64,000 nt of DNA from Aeromicrobium tamlense. GTDB lineage: Bacteria > Actinomycetota > Actinomycetes > Propionibacteriales > Nocardioidaceae. The stretch spans positions 1,302,001 to 1,366,000 of the forward strand of contig NZ_JACBZN010000001.1 in assembly GCF_013408555.1 (NCBI RefSeq), read 5' to 3'. A program made the position numbers and the translations under genes. The notes beneath the pieces are model-generated. The model did not search any database. It saw only the letters and a program-made list of their open reading frames with translations, and was not told the DNA's origin. Positions 42,530 to 50,915 of this stretch are shown piece by piece. Each line of letters opens with the position of its first letter. Within the stretch, counting starts at the first letter, position 1.

Positions 42530-43731
42530 GAGTCTCCCTTGACGATGGACCACTGGCTGACGGCGCGGGCGGGCGTCCAGCCGGTGAAGGTGCCGAGCGG
42601 CTCGGCGCGCTCGACGTGGAGGCGGACGAGGTCGCCGCCATGTCGACGGTACCGATCGAGGAGGACGGCCTCGGTCTCGGCCGTGACGGCGTGGACGACG
42701 AGCCGGCCGCCGGGCAGCAGCGCCGTCCAGCACGCGTCCAGCACGCCGTCGACCGTGGCGCCACCCCCGACGAAGACCGCGTCGGGTCGCTCGAGGCCGG
42801 ACAGCGCGGCGGGTGCGTCGCCCTCCACGACCTCGAGGCCCGGGACACCGTGGGCGTCCGCGTTCCGGCGCACGCGGGTCGCCCGGTCGGGACGGGACTC
42901 GATCGCGATCGCACGGGCGCTGGGCCACGCGCGCATCCACTCGACGCCGATCGAGCCGCTTCCGGCGCCGACGTCCCACAGCAGCTGACCGGGAGCCGGA
43001 GCGAGCCGCGCGAGGGCGCTGGCGCGCACGTCGCGCTTCGTGATCTGGCCGGCGTGGTCGAAGGCGTCGTCGGGCAGCACGCCGCCGACGGCCCAGCCGG
43101 GTCCGGCGCCACGGACCTCGACGGCCAGCACGTTCAGGCGCGGGGCGGTCGCGTGCCAGGCGTCCGCGGTGCCCTCGATCCGGGTCTCGTCCGCGCCGCC
43201 GAGGTCCCCCAGCACGACGAGCCGCGAGGCGCCCCAGCCGAGGTCGGTCAGCAGCGTCGCCACGGCCGCGGGGGTGGACTCGTCGCTCGACAGCACGAGC
43301 AGGCGGCCGTGCGCGGACAGGGCAGGAACGACGAGTCGCACGTCCCGTCCGACGACGCTGACGACGCCCACCGACTCCGCGGGCCAGCCCATCCGGGCGC
43401 GCGCCAGCGCCACCGACGACACCGCCGGCACGATCACGACGCGCTCGGTCCCGAGCAGGTCGATCAGCGTCGTGCCGATGCCCGAGACCAGCGGATCACC
43501 GGACGCGAGCGCCACCACGGGACCCTCGGCCGCCGCCACGAGATCGGGCAGTCCGTCCCGCAGCGGCGACGGCCACGGACGGCGGATCTGGCCCGGGATC
43601 GCGGGGACGCCGGCCAGGTGCCGGTCGCCGCCGAGCAGCGTCCGCGCGCCCTCCACGATCGCCCTCGACGAGGCCGGCAGACCGGCCCAGCCGTCGGCCC
43701 CGACGCCGACCACGGTCACGTGCACGCTCAT
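42526..43731 (-). CDS. cobL: precorrin-6Y C5,15-methyltransferase (decarboxylating)
   Basis: The protein has 401 residues in two domains. A CbiE-like methyltransferase domain comes first (VTVVGVGADGWAGLPASSR, ASGDPLVSGIGTTL). A CbiT-like Rossmann domain follows (KRDVRASALARLAPAPGQLL, DVGAGSGSIGVEWMRA). It methylates C5 and C15 and removes the C12 acetate carboxyl. ATG 43731 has no Shine-Dalgarno; TAGGGT lies eight bases further upstream, close to the leaderless geometry. The divergent riboswitch region begins about 80 bp away. Confidence 0.94.
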   Translation of the reverse strand: MSVHVTVVGVGADGWAGLPASSRAIVEGARTLLGGDRHLAGVPAIPGQIRRPWPSPLRDGLPDLVAAAEGPVVALASGDPLVSGIGTTLIDLLGTERVVIVPAVSSVALARARMGWPAESVGVVSVVGRDVRLVVPALSAHGRLLVLSSDESTPAAVATLLTDLGWGASRLVVLGDLGGADETRIEGTADAWHATAPRLNVLAVEVRGAGPGWAVGGVLPDDAFDHAGQITKRDVRASALARLAPAPGQLLWDVGAGSGSIGVEWMRAWPSARAIAIESRPDRATRVRRNADAHGVPGLEVVEGDAPAALSGLERPDAVFVGGGATVDGVLDACWTALLPGGRLVVHAVTAETEAVLLDRYRRHGGDLVRLHVERAEPLGTFTGWTPARAVSQWSIVKGDS

Positions 43732-43812
43732 GGTCGAGGACCCTAGCCCGGTCGTCCCGGCCACCGGGCCCCCCCGTCCGGTCCGCCACGGATGCGTCTA
43801 GGGTGATCGCGA

Positions 43813-43935
43813 AGGTTCGAGGTGCCCCACGGCCGTTTGGCCACGGGGAGAATCTGGGAAGCCGGTGAGAATCCGGCACAGGGCCCGCTGCGGTGACTCA
43901 GGCACAGATCTGGGAAGTCCGAAGACCGGCCTCGA
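43813..43935 (+). promoter_or_regulatory. cobalamin riboswitch upstream of the chelatase-cobO-cobBC-cobA operon
   Basis: The core GGGAAGCCGGTGAGAATCC, GGCACAGGGCCCGCTGCGGTGA and the B12 box AGTCCGAAGACCGGCC (43916-43931) are in order. Beyond it, CTCGATC (43931-43937) can pair with GATCGAG (43977-43983), close to the GGGAG Shine-Dalgarno of the chelatase gene, a plausible translational switch. Confidence 0.9.
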
Positions 43936-43995
43936 TCCGACCCGGGGCGCAATCCGCGTCCCGGACCGACATGGCAGATCGAGCGGGAGCCCTAC

Positions 43996-46002
43996 ATGCC
44001 AGCGCAGTATCCGTTTTGTGCCGTCGTCGGCTCCGACGACATGACCCTCGCCCTCACCCTGGTCGCGATCGACCCGCTCATCGGCGGCGTCCTGGTCCGC
44101 GGGGAGAAGGGCACCGCCAAGACCACCACGGTCCGCGGCCTCGCCGAGGTGCTGCCCCCGGTGCGCGCCTATGACGGTGATCGGTTCTCGATCGATCCCG
44201 CGGACCCCGACGCCGTCTCGCCCGACGGTCCGTTCGGCGCCGTGACGCCGGTCGTCGAGCGCCCGGTGCGGCTGGTCGAGCTGCCCGTGGGTGCGAGCGA
44301 CGACCGGGTCACCGGATCGCTCAAGCTCGACTCCGCCCTGCGCGACGGCCGCGTCGAGCTCGAGCCCGGCCTGCTCGCGCGCGCCCACCGCGGCCTGCTC
44401 TACGTCGACGAGGTCAACCTGCTGCACGACCACCTCGTCGACCTGCTGCTGGACGCTGCCGCCACCGGCCGCGTCAGCATCGAGCGCGACGGCGTCTCCG
44501 CCGAGCACGCCTCGCGGTTCGTGCTGATCGGCACCATGAACCCCGAGGAGGGTGAGCTGCGCCCGCAGCTGCTCGACCGGTTCGGCCTCACGGTCGAGGT
44601 GGCCGCGCCGCGCGATCCCGCCCTACGGGTCGAGGTGGTGCGCCGCCGGCTGGCGTTCGACACCGACCCCGAGGGCTTCGCGGGGCGCTGGGCCGCCGAG
44701 CAGGAGCTGCTCCGCACTCGCCTCGCCGACGCCCAGGGGCGGGTCCGCGACGTCGTCCTCGACGACGAGACCCTCACCACGATCGCCGAGATCTGCGCCG
44801 CGTTCGACGTGGACGGACTGCGCGCCGACCTCGTGACCGCCCGCACGGCCGCAGCCCACGCGGCATGGCAGGGCCGCACGCAGGTGACCCGCGAGGACGT
44901 CCGGGTCGCCGCGCGCCTCGCTCTCCCCCACCGCCGCCGGCGCAACCCGTTCGACGAGCCGGGCCTGGACGAGGACCGCCTCGACGACCTGCTCGGCTCC
45001 GACGAGCCCGACCCCGGTCCGGACGGGCCGGACGACGACGGCCCCGGTGGCGACGGCGGCTCCGACGACTCCCCGCCCGACGGCACCCCACCCGAGACTC
45101 CCCCGCAGGAGAGCTCCGAGTCGCCCGACGACGAGCGCCGTCCCGCGCCGGCCGGTGCCGGCTCGGTGGCGTCCGCCGGCGAGCCCAGCCGCGCCCGGCT
45201 GCTCGTGGTCCGCGGCACGGGCGAGGGCCAGTCCGGGCGCCGCTCGCGCGCTCGCACCGCGCAGGGGCGTGTCGCCGGCGTCCGGCACGACGGCGAGCCC
45301 ACCGGCCGGCTCCACCTGCCCGCGACGATCGCCGCCGCGGCTCCGCACCAGCTCGCCCGCCGGGGACTCGTCGACGGCCGGGGACTTGCACTCGACATCT
45401 CCGACGTGCGCCGCGCCGAGACCGTCGGCCAGGAGTCGAACCTCGTGCTGCTGTGCGTGGACGCCTCCGGGTCGATGGCCGCGCGCCGCCGGATGGAGCA
45501 GGTCAAGACCGCGGTGCTGTCACTGCTGCTGGACGCGTACCGCCGCCGCGACAAGGTCGCCCTCGTGACGTTCCGCCAGCACGACGCCGAGATCGTCCTG
45601 CCGCCCACCGGGTCGGTCGAGGTGGCGTCCCGCCGGCTCGCGGACCTGCCAGCCGGCGGCCGCACGCCACTGGCCGAAGGGCTGCACCGGTCCGCCGAGG
45701 TCGTCCGCCGCGAGGCGCTGCGCGACCCGTCCCGCCGTCCTCTGCTCGTGGTCGTCACGGACGGCCGCGCCACGTCCGGCCCGAATGCCCTCGCCCGGGC
45801 CCACCACGCCGCCCGCCACGTCGCCGCGGCCGGGATCCAGAGCGTGGTCGTGGACTGCGAGTCGGGGCGCTTCCGGCTCGGGCTCGGAGTCGAGCTCGCC
45901 ACCCACCTGCAGGCCGAGCACGTGCCGCTGGGCGAGGTGACCGCCGACGGCCTCACCGGCGTCGTCCACGCGGCCACCGCGCCGCGCGAGGGGGTGGCCT
46001 GA
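43996..46002 (+). CDS. ChlI-ChlD-type AAA+/VWA chelatase subunit, probable CobN partner
   Basis: The protein has 668 residues and combines both motor subunits. The AAA+ part (about 1-320) has Walker A VRGEKGTAKTTT, Walker B GLLYVDEVNLL and an Arg-rich GTMNPEEGELRPQLLDRFGL. A Pro/Asp-rich acidic linker follows (about 335-385). The VWA part has the MIDAS motif DASGSM and VVVTDGRATSG. Magnesium chelatase ChlI and ChlD are usually separate and bacteriochlorophyll genes are absent, so a cobaltochelatase role with CobN is inferred. GGGAG precedes ATG 43996. It is the first gene after the second riboswitch. Confidence 0.88.
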   Translation: MPAQYPFCAVVGSDDMTLALTLVAIDPLIGGVLVRGEKGTAKTTTVRGLAEVLPPVRAYDGDRFSIDPADPDAVSPDGPFGAVTPVVERPVRLVELPVGASDDRVTGSLKLDSALRDGRVELEPGLLARAHRGLLYVDEVNLLHDHLVDLLLDAAATGRVSIERDGVSAEHASRFVLIGTMNPEEGELRPQLLDRFGLTVEVAAPRDPALRVEVVRRRLAFDTDPEGFAGRWAAEQELLRTRLADAQGRVRDVVLDDETLTTIAEICAAFDVDGLRADLVTARTAAAHAAWQGRTQVTREDVRVAARLALPHRRRRNPFDEPGLDEDRLDDLLGSDEPDPGPDGPDDDGPGGDGGSDDSPPDGTPPETPPQESSESPDDERRPAPAGAGSVASAGEPSRARLLVVRGTGEGQSGRRSRARTAQGRVAGVRHDGEPTGRLHLPATIAAAAPHQLARRGLVDGRGLALDISDVRRAETVGQESNLVLLCVDASGSMAARRRMEQVKTAVLSLLLDAYRRRDKVALVTFRQHDAEIVLPPTGSVEVASRRLADLPAGGRTPLAEGLHRSAEVVRREALRDPSRRPLLVVVTDGRATSGPNALARAHHAARHVAAAGIQSVVVDCESGRFRLGLGVELATHLQAEHVPLGEVTADGLTGVVHAATAPREGVA

Positions 46003-46003
46003 C

Positions 46004-46618
46004 ATGCCGCAGGGTCAGCCCCTGGTCGTCCCGGACGACGGCCTCACCACCCGCCAGCGCCGCAACCGGCCGCTGCTGATGGTCCACACCGGGAACGGGA
46101 AGGGGAAGTCGACGGCCGCGTTCGGCCTCGCCATCCGCGGCTGGAACCAGGGCTGGGACATCGGCGTCTTCCAGTTCGTGAAGTCCGCGAAGTGGCGCAT
46201 CGGCGAGCAGACCGTGCTCGAGCGCCTCGCCCGACTCCACGAGGAGACCGGCGAGGGAGGACCGGTCGAGTGGCACAAGATGGGCTCGGGCTGGTCCTGG
46301 AGCCGCAAGGGCGGCACCGAGGCCGACCACGCCGCGGACGCCGCCGAGGGCTGGGCCGAGGTCAAGCGCCGGATCCGGGCCGAGCGGCACCGGCTCTACG
46401 TCCTCGACGAGTTCACCTACCCGATGCAGTGGGGCTGGGTGGACGTCGACGACGTCGTCGAGACGCTCGCGAACCGTCCCGGCAGCCAGCACGTCGTGGT
46501 CACCGGACGCCGTGCCGACGCCCGGCTGGTGGAGGTCGCCGACCTCGTGACCGAGATGACCCACGTGAAGCACCCCATGGACGTGGGCCAGAAGGGTCAG
46601 CGAGGCATCGAGTGGTGA
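46004..46618 (+). CDS. cobO: cob(I)yrinic acid a,c-diamide adenosyltransferase
   Basis: The protein has 204 residues. The P-loop MVHTGNGKGKSTAAFGLAIRG is near the N-terminus. DIGVFQFVKSAKW and RLYVLDEFTYPMQWGWVD are CobO/BtuR patterns. It adds the adenosyl group to Co(I). The gene starts 1 bp after the chelatase stop, and its own stop overlaps the next GTG. It needs a reductant to make Co(I); no cobR is seen here. The name follows the aerobic pathway. Confidence 0.95.
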   Translation: MPQGQPLVVPDDGLTTRQRRNRPLLMVHTGNGKGKSTAAFGLAIRGWNQGWDIGVFQFVKSAKWRIGEQTVLERLARLHEETGEGGPVEWHKMGSGWSWSRKGGTEADHAADAAEGWAEVKRRIRAERHRLYVLDEFTYPMQWGWVDVDDVVETLANRPGSQHVVVTGRRADARLVEVADLVTEMTHVKHPMDVGQKGQRGIEW

Positions 46619-49032
46619 CCCTGCCACGGGTCCTCGTGGCAGCCCCGGCGTCGGGGCACGGCAAGACGACGATCGCGACCGGCCTGATGGCCGCGCTCGC
46701 CGCCCGCGGGCACGTCGTCTCCGGCCACAAGGTGGGCCCCGACTACATCGACCCCGGCTACCACGCGCTCGCGACCGGCCGTCCCGGCCGCAACCTCGAC
46801 CCGCACCTGACCGATCCGTCCCTCATGGTCCCGCTCCTGCTCCACGGCGCGCGCGGGGCCGACCTCGCCGTCGTCGAGGGCGTGATGGGGCTGTTCGACG
46901 GCCAGATCGGTGGCGACGGCTTCGCCTCCTCGGCCCACGTCGCCGCGCTCACCCGGACGCCCGTCGTCCTGGTGGTCGACGTCTCGCACGCGTCGCGCAG
47001 CATCGGCGCCGTCGTCCACGGGATGGCCACCTTCGAGCCCGGCGTGACCATCGCGGGCGTCGTGCTGAACAAGGCAGGATCGTCGCGGCACGCCACCGAG
47101 GTCGTGCGGGCCGTCGAGCGCACGGGAGTCCCCGTCCTCGGCGTGCTGGGTCGCGACCAGGGCGTCAGCGCTCCCTCGCGCCACCTCGGGCTGGTGCCCG
47201 CGGCGGAGCGCGACGAGGCCGCCGCCGCACTCGACCGCCTCGCCGAGCAGGTGACCGCGGGCATCGACCTCGACGCGGTGCTCGACGTCGCGCGGACGGC
47301 TCCCGCGCTGACCGAGGACCCGTGGAGTCCCGCGGACCACATCATGCGGGTCGCGGACAACTCGCCCGTCGTCGCCGTCGCGGCCGGTCGCGCCTTCACG
47401 TTCCGCTACGCCGAGACCACCGAGCTGCTCGAGGCCGCCGGCTGCACCGTCGTCCCGTTCGACCCGGCCCACGACCGACGCCTGCCCGACGGCACGCGCG
47501 GGATCTACCTCGGTGGCGGCTTCCCCGAGGTGCACGCCGCCGCCCTCAGCGCGAACACGAGCCTGCGCGCGGACCTGCGCGAGGCGGTCCTGGACGGCGT
47601 GCCGACGGTGGCCGAGTGCGCCGGCCTGCTGTACCTCTGCCGCTCGGTGGACGGTCACCCGATGGTGGGCGCACTCGACGCGGACGCCGTCATGACGCCC
47701 CGCCTCACGCTGTCGTACCGGCGTCCCACCCTCCACGGCGATCAGCTGCTGGGCGCCGCCGGCACCGAGGCCACCGCGCACGAGTTCCATCGCACGACCG
47801 TGACGCCCGTGCACGGCGACCGACCGGCGTGGTCCGTCGACGGGAGCGCGGTCGGCTTCGCGGGGCCCACCCTCAGCGCCTCGTACCTGCACCTGCACTG
47901 GGCCGGTCACCCGCAGCTCGCGCAGTCCTTCGCCGGGGCGGTGGCGGCGGCCGGTCCCCACACGGGCGCCGTGGCGGTCGACGTGCTGCCGCAGGAGCCC
48001 GCGACGACCGAGCGCCTCGACGACCCGCTGCGCCACCACGGCGACGCGGAGCTGGGCGACGGCCTCGTCGACCTCGCCGTCAACGTGAGCCGGCTCCCCC
48101 GCCCGGACTGGCTGGAACGTGCCCTGGCGGAGGGCGTCGCCGCGTCGACCTCCTACCCCGACGCGACCGCGGCCCACGCGGCGGTCGCCCGTCGTCACGG
48201 GCGCGGGATCGACGACGTGCTCGTCACGGCCGGCGCGGCAGAGGCGTTCCTGCTGATGGCTCGCGCGCGCAGGTGGCGTCGACCTGTCGTGGTCCACCCC
48301 CAGTTCACCGAGCCGGACGTGGCGCTGCGCTCCGCCGGGCACGACGTCACGCACGTCGTGTGCCGTGCCGAGGACGACTTCGCCCTCGTCCCCGAGGACG
48401 TGCCCGAGGACGCCGACCTCGTCGTCGTGGGCAATCCCACGAACCCGACCGGACGCCTCCATCCGGCCGCCGTGCTGCGCGCACTGTGCCGTCCGGGTCG
48501 CGTCGTCGTGGTCGACGAGGCGTTCATGGACTTCGTCCCGGGCGAGACGCAGAGCCTGGCTGCGCACCGCGTTCCCGGCCTGCTGGTCGTGCGCAGCCTC
48601 ACCAAGCTCTGGTCGATGCCGGGCATCCGCGCGGGCTACGTCGTCGGGGATGCCGCCGTCGTCGCCGACCTGCGGGTCCAGCAGGCTCCGTGGTCGGTCA
48701 GCACGCCCGCGCTGCACGCCGTCGTGGCCGCCACCGGGCCGCAGGCCGCGGCCGAGACCTACGGGCGCGCCCGCCAGGTGGAGGTGCACCGTCGCGTCCT
48801 CGTCGACGGGCTGGCCGAGCTCGGCGTGCCCACCGCGGCGTCCTCCGGCCCGTTCGTCCTGGCCCGCGCCGGGACGGGAGCCCACGCACGCCTGCGCGAG
48901 GCGGGGATCGCCGTGCGCCGCGCCGACACCTTCCCGGGCCTCGACGACGGCTGGGTGCGCCTCGCCGTCCGCGAGCCCTCCGTCACCCGCCACCTGCTCA
49001 CCACGTGGGGAGTCCACACCGCATGCACCTGA
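46615..49032 (+). CDS. cobB-cobC: fusion of hydrogenobyrinate a,c-diamide synthase (CobB) and threonine-phosphate decarboxylase-like aminotransferase (CobC)
   Basis: The protein has 805 residues. The N-terminal CobB/CbiA half (about 1-455) has the P-loop APASGHGKTT (10-19), GPDYIDPGYHALATGR, a glutaminase domain with Cys335 (VAECAGLLYLC) and a late HLHWAGHP. The C-terminal half (about 467-805) is a class I/II PLP enzyme: GNPTNPTGRLHP, VVVDEAFMDF and the PLP Lys664 in SLTKLWSMPGIRAGY. That half should make the aminopropanol phosphate used by CobD. The reading frame continues across the junction without a stop. GTG 46615 overlaps the cobO stop. Amidation precedes cobalt insertion, while decarboxylation serves a later step, so the fusion may be for balance, not channelling. 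Confidence 0.9.
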   Translation: MTLPRVLVAAPASGHGKTTIATGLMAALAARGHVVSGHKVGPDYIDPGYHALATGRPGRNLDPHLTDPSLMVPLLLHGARGADLAVVEGVMGLFDGQIGGDGFASSAHVAALTRTPVVLVVDVSHASRSIGAVVHGMATFEPGVTIAGVVLNKAGSSRHATEVVRAVERTGVPVLGVLGRDQGVSAPSRHLGLVPAAERDEAAAALDRLAEQVTAGIDLDAVLDVARTAPALTEDPWSPADHIMRVADNSPVVAVAAGRAFTFRYAETTELLEAAGCTVVPFDPAHDRRLPDGTRGIYLGGGFPEVHAAALSANTSLRADLREAVLDGVPTVAECAGLLYLCRSVDGHPMVGALDADAVMTPRLTLSYRRPTLHGDQLLGAAGTEATAHEFHRTTVTPVHGDRPAWSVDGSAVGFAGPTLSASYLHLHWAGHPQLAQSFAGAVAAAGPHTGAVAVDVLPQEPATTERLDDPLRHHGDAELGDGLVDLAVNVSRLPRPDWLERALAEGVAASTSYPDATAAHAAVARRHGRGIDDVLVTAGAAEAFLLMARARRWRRPVVVHPQFTEPDVALRSAGHDVTHVVCRAEDDFALVPEDVPEDADLVVVGNPTNPTGRLHPAAVLRALCRPGRVVVVDEAFMDFVPGETQSLAAHRVPGLLVVRSLTKLWSMPGIRAGYVVGDAAVVADLRVQQAPWSVSTPALHAVVAATGPQAAAETYGRARQVEVHRRVLVDGLAELGVPTAASSGPFVLARAGTGAHARLREAGIAVRRADTFPGLDDGWVRLAVREPSVTRHLLTTWGVHTACT

Positions 49033-49997
49033 ACGCCACCGGCCTGTCCGTCCTCGTCCTCGAGGGCGCCGAGCATGCCGTCCCCACCGTCGCGAGCCTC
49101 CTCGGCGACGGCGCGTCCGTCACGGTGCGCGCTCCATCCGTCTGCACCGCCCTCCAGGACCTGGCGCAGCGCGGCCACCTGCGCTGGACGCGCGACGAGG
49201 TCGATGAGGGCTCGTTCGACCTGGTCGTCCGCCACCTGGCGAGGCCGGTCGCCCGCGAGTCCGCCGGTGCGACGACCGGTCGCGTCACCCTCGTCGGCGC
49301 CGGGCCCGGCGATCCCGGTCTGGTCACGGTCGCCGGACGCGCCGCGATCGAGACCGCCGACGTCGTGGTCGCCGACCGGCTGGCGCCGTGGGAGGCCCTC
49401 GCCTGGGCGCCCGCCCACGCCGAGGTCGTCGACGTCTCGAAGATCCCCTTCGGACGGTCGACCAGCCAGGACGAGATCAACCGGATCCTGGTCGACCACG
49501 CCACGGCCGGGCGCCACGTCGTCCGGCTCAAGGGCGGCGACTCGTACGTGTTCGGCCGCGGCTTCGAGGAGGTCCAGGCCTGTGCCGCCGCCGGCATCGC
49601 CACGACCGTCATTCCCGGCGTCACCTCCAGCGTCGCGGCGCCCGAGCTCGCCGGCGTCCCGGTGACGCACCGCGGACTCGTCCAGGGCTTCACCGTGATC
49701 TCCGGCCACGTGCCTCCGGGCCACCCCGACTCGACGATCGACTACGCGGCGCTCGCCCGCTCGGGCACCACGCTCGTCGTCCTGATGGGCGTGCGCACGC
49801 TTCCCGCGATCACCGAGGCGCTCCTGGACGCGGGACTCGACGGCGGCACGCCGTGCGCGCTCGTCGCGGACGCCAGCCTGGCCGGCCAGCGCAGCCTGCG
49901 CACCACCCTCGCGAAGGCAGCGTCCGACGCCGCGACCGCAGGGATCGGGGCACCGGCCGTCGCGGTGATCGGTCACGTGGCGGCGCTCGAGCCGTGA
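49023..49997 (+). CDS. cobA: uroporphyrinogen-III C-methyltransferase with degenerate CysG-like N-terminal segment
   Basis: The protein has 324 residues. The catalytic SUMT domain (about 86-324) is intact: VTLVGAGPGDPGLVTVAGR, RLKGGDSYVFGRGFEEVQA, PGVTSSVAAPELAGVPVTHR. The first 80 residues look like a shortened, decayed precorrin-2 dehydrogenase domain (LSVLVLEGAEHAVPTVASLL, GASVTVRAPSVCTALQDLA). Where CysG has a GGG-type NAD motif, this has LEGAEH, so no dehydrogenase activity is expected. That fits a dedicated CobA feeding precorrin-2 to CobI. ATG 49023 overlaps the cobB-cobC 3' end by 10 bp. Confidence 0.9.
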   Translation: MHLNATGLSVLVLEGAEHAVPTVASLLGDGASVTVRAPSVCTALQDLAQRGHLRWTRDEVDEGSFDLVVRHLARPVARESAGATTGRVTLVGAGPGDPGLVTVAGRAAIETADVVVADRLAPWEALAWAPAHAEVVDVSKIPFGRSTSQDEINRILVDHATAGRHVVRLKGGDSYVFGRGFEEVQACAAAGIATTVIPGVTSSVAAPELAGVPVTHRGLVQGFTVISGHVPPGHPDSTIDYAALARSGTTLVVLMGVRTLPAITEALLDAGLDGGTPCALVADASLAGQRSLRTTLAKAASDAATAGIGAPAVAVIGHVAALEP

Positions 49998-50476
49998 TCC
50001 GTTGGCTGCGGCACGGCGAGTCGACCTGGAACGCCGCGGGCCGGCTCCAGTACGGCAACCCCACCCCACCCCTGACCGAGACCGGACGACGCCAGGCGCG
50101 TGACGCCGCCGACCGGCTGCAGGGCGCACCCGTGTGGATGCTGCTGTCCTCCCCCGCTCGGCGTGCGGTGGAGACCGCTGAGATCGTCGCCGAGGTACTC
50201 GATCTCCCGGTCGAGCTGGACGACCGGCTCGTCGAGCGCGGACGGGACGAGACCGTCGAGTCCGTCCGCTCCCGCCTCGCCGATCTGCTCCACGAGCGCG
50301 GCGACGGACTGCTGGTCGTGAGCCACGGCGACACCATCGCGATCGCGGTCGAGCAGCTGACGGGGGTGCCGTGCGCCGTCCCGCAGAACGCGCAGGTCCA
50401 CGTCACGGACCCTCTGGTCGAGGGTCCCCCGGGGCTGCTAGCCTCGTCACGCCTTGCTGACAGGAAGCCGGTGTGA
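49994..50476 (+). CDS. histidine phosphatase family protein, possible alpha-ribazole-phosphate phosphatase
   Basis: The protein has 160 residues. IRWLRHGESTWNAAGRLQYG holds the RHG motif with the phospho-accepting His. LLSSPARRAVETAEIVAEVL and VVSHGDTIAIAVEQL give the remaining active-site Arg and His. It is shorter than typical CobC/PhoE phosphatases (about 200). Context suggests dephosphorylation of alpha-ribazole phosphate or adenosylcobalamin 5'-phosphate. The GTG at 49994 overlaps the cobA stop. The last eleven codons run into the third cobalamin riboswitch, so the C-terminal tail (LLASSRLADRKPV) is shaped by RNA constraints. Confidence 0.85.
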   Translation: MIRWLRHGESTWNAAGRLQYGNPTPPLTETGRRQARDAADRLQGAPVWMLLSSPARRAVETAEIVAEVLDLPVELDDRLVERGRDETVESVRSRLADLLHERGDGLLVVSHGDTIAIAVEQLTGVPCAVPQNAQVHVTDPLVEGPPGLLASSRLADRKPV

Positions 50477-50535
50477 TTCCGGCGCAGTCGCGCTACTGTG
50501 ACGCCCCTTGGGGCGGAGCCAGACCCTCCAGCCGG
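50444..50535 (+). promoter_or_regulatory. cobalamin riboswitch upstream of cbtB-cbtA-cobD
   Basis: GGAAGCCGGTGTGATTCCGGC, CGCAGTCGCGCTACTGTGAC and the B12 box-like GAGCCAGACCCTCC appear in order. The 5' part overlaps the end of the phosphatase gene (stop at 50474-50476). About 45 nt follow before ATG 50581, whose AAGGAG Shine-Dalgarno is close by. This arrangement is the usual one for CbtAB cobalt transporters. Confidence 0.88.
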
Positions 50536-50580
50536 GCGAAACATCCATCGATGGGACGCAGCATCCCCAAGGAGTGTCAC

Positions 50581-50790
50581 ATGCCTCAGGCAACCGCGGC
50601 CGTTCCCGCCGCCCTTCCGCAGATTCCCGTCACGGCCCTCGCGCCCTGGACGGTCTTCTTCTCCCTGCTCACCGTCGTGGTGCTGTTCTTCGTGGGCGCC
50701 GAGCAGGGTGCGTTCTCGGTCCTCGAGGGAACGCTGGTGCACGAGTGGGTCCACGACGCACGTCACGTCATGGGCTACCCCTGCCACTGA
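50581..50790 (+). CDS. cbtB: CbtB domain-containing cobalt transport protein
   Basis: The protein has 69 residues. One membrane segment (PWTVFFSLLTVVVLFFVGAEQ) is followed by a His-rich C-terminus, HEWVHDARHVMGYPCH, the CbtB signature and a likely metal-binding patch. CcaAGGAGTGTCAC gives a strong Shine-Dalgarno for ATG 50581. CbtB works with CbtA in B12-regulated cobalt uptake. It is the first gene after the third riboswitch. Confidence 0.92.
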   Translation: MPQATAAVPAALPQIPVTALAPWTVFFSLLTVVVLFFVGAEQGAFSVLEGTLVHEWVHDARHVMGYPCH

Positions 50791-50864
50791 CGCGCTCGCG
50801 CGTCCTCCTCGCCCGGCTCTCGCCCGGGCGCCCACCGGGACCTCTCCCGGATCCACCCAGCTCC

Positions 50865-50898
50865 ACCGGTCGCGGCGACTCGTGCCGCCGCGACCGGT
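50865..50898 (+). other. strong intercistronic hairpin between cbtB and cbtA
   Basis: ACCGGTCGCGGCG (50865-50877) and CGCCGCGACCGGT (50886-50898) form a perfect 13-bp stem with an 8-nt loop. It ends 17 nt before cbtA. No T-run follows, so partial attenuation, mRNA processing or protection are the options. Confidence 0.65.
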
Positions 50899-50915
50899 CC
50901 ACGAACGGAACCCTC

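Noticed and set aside
43972..44174. Short plus-strand frame overlapping the start of the chelatase gene
   Set aside because: Its ATG lies in the riboswitch expression platform and its product is an Arg-rich frame-shifted shadow of the chelatase.
46597..49017. 806-codon minus-strand open frame opposite the cobB-cobC fusion
   Set aside because: Shadow frame; the plus strand has intact catalytic motifs in both domains.
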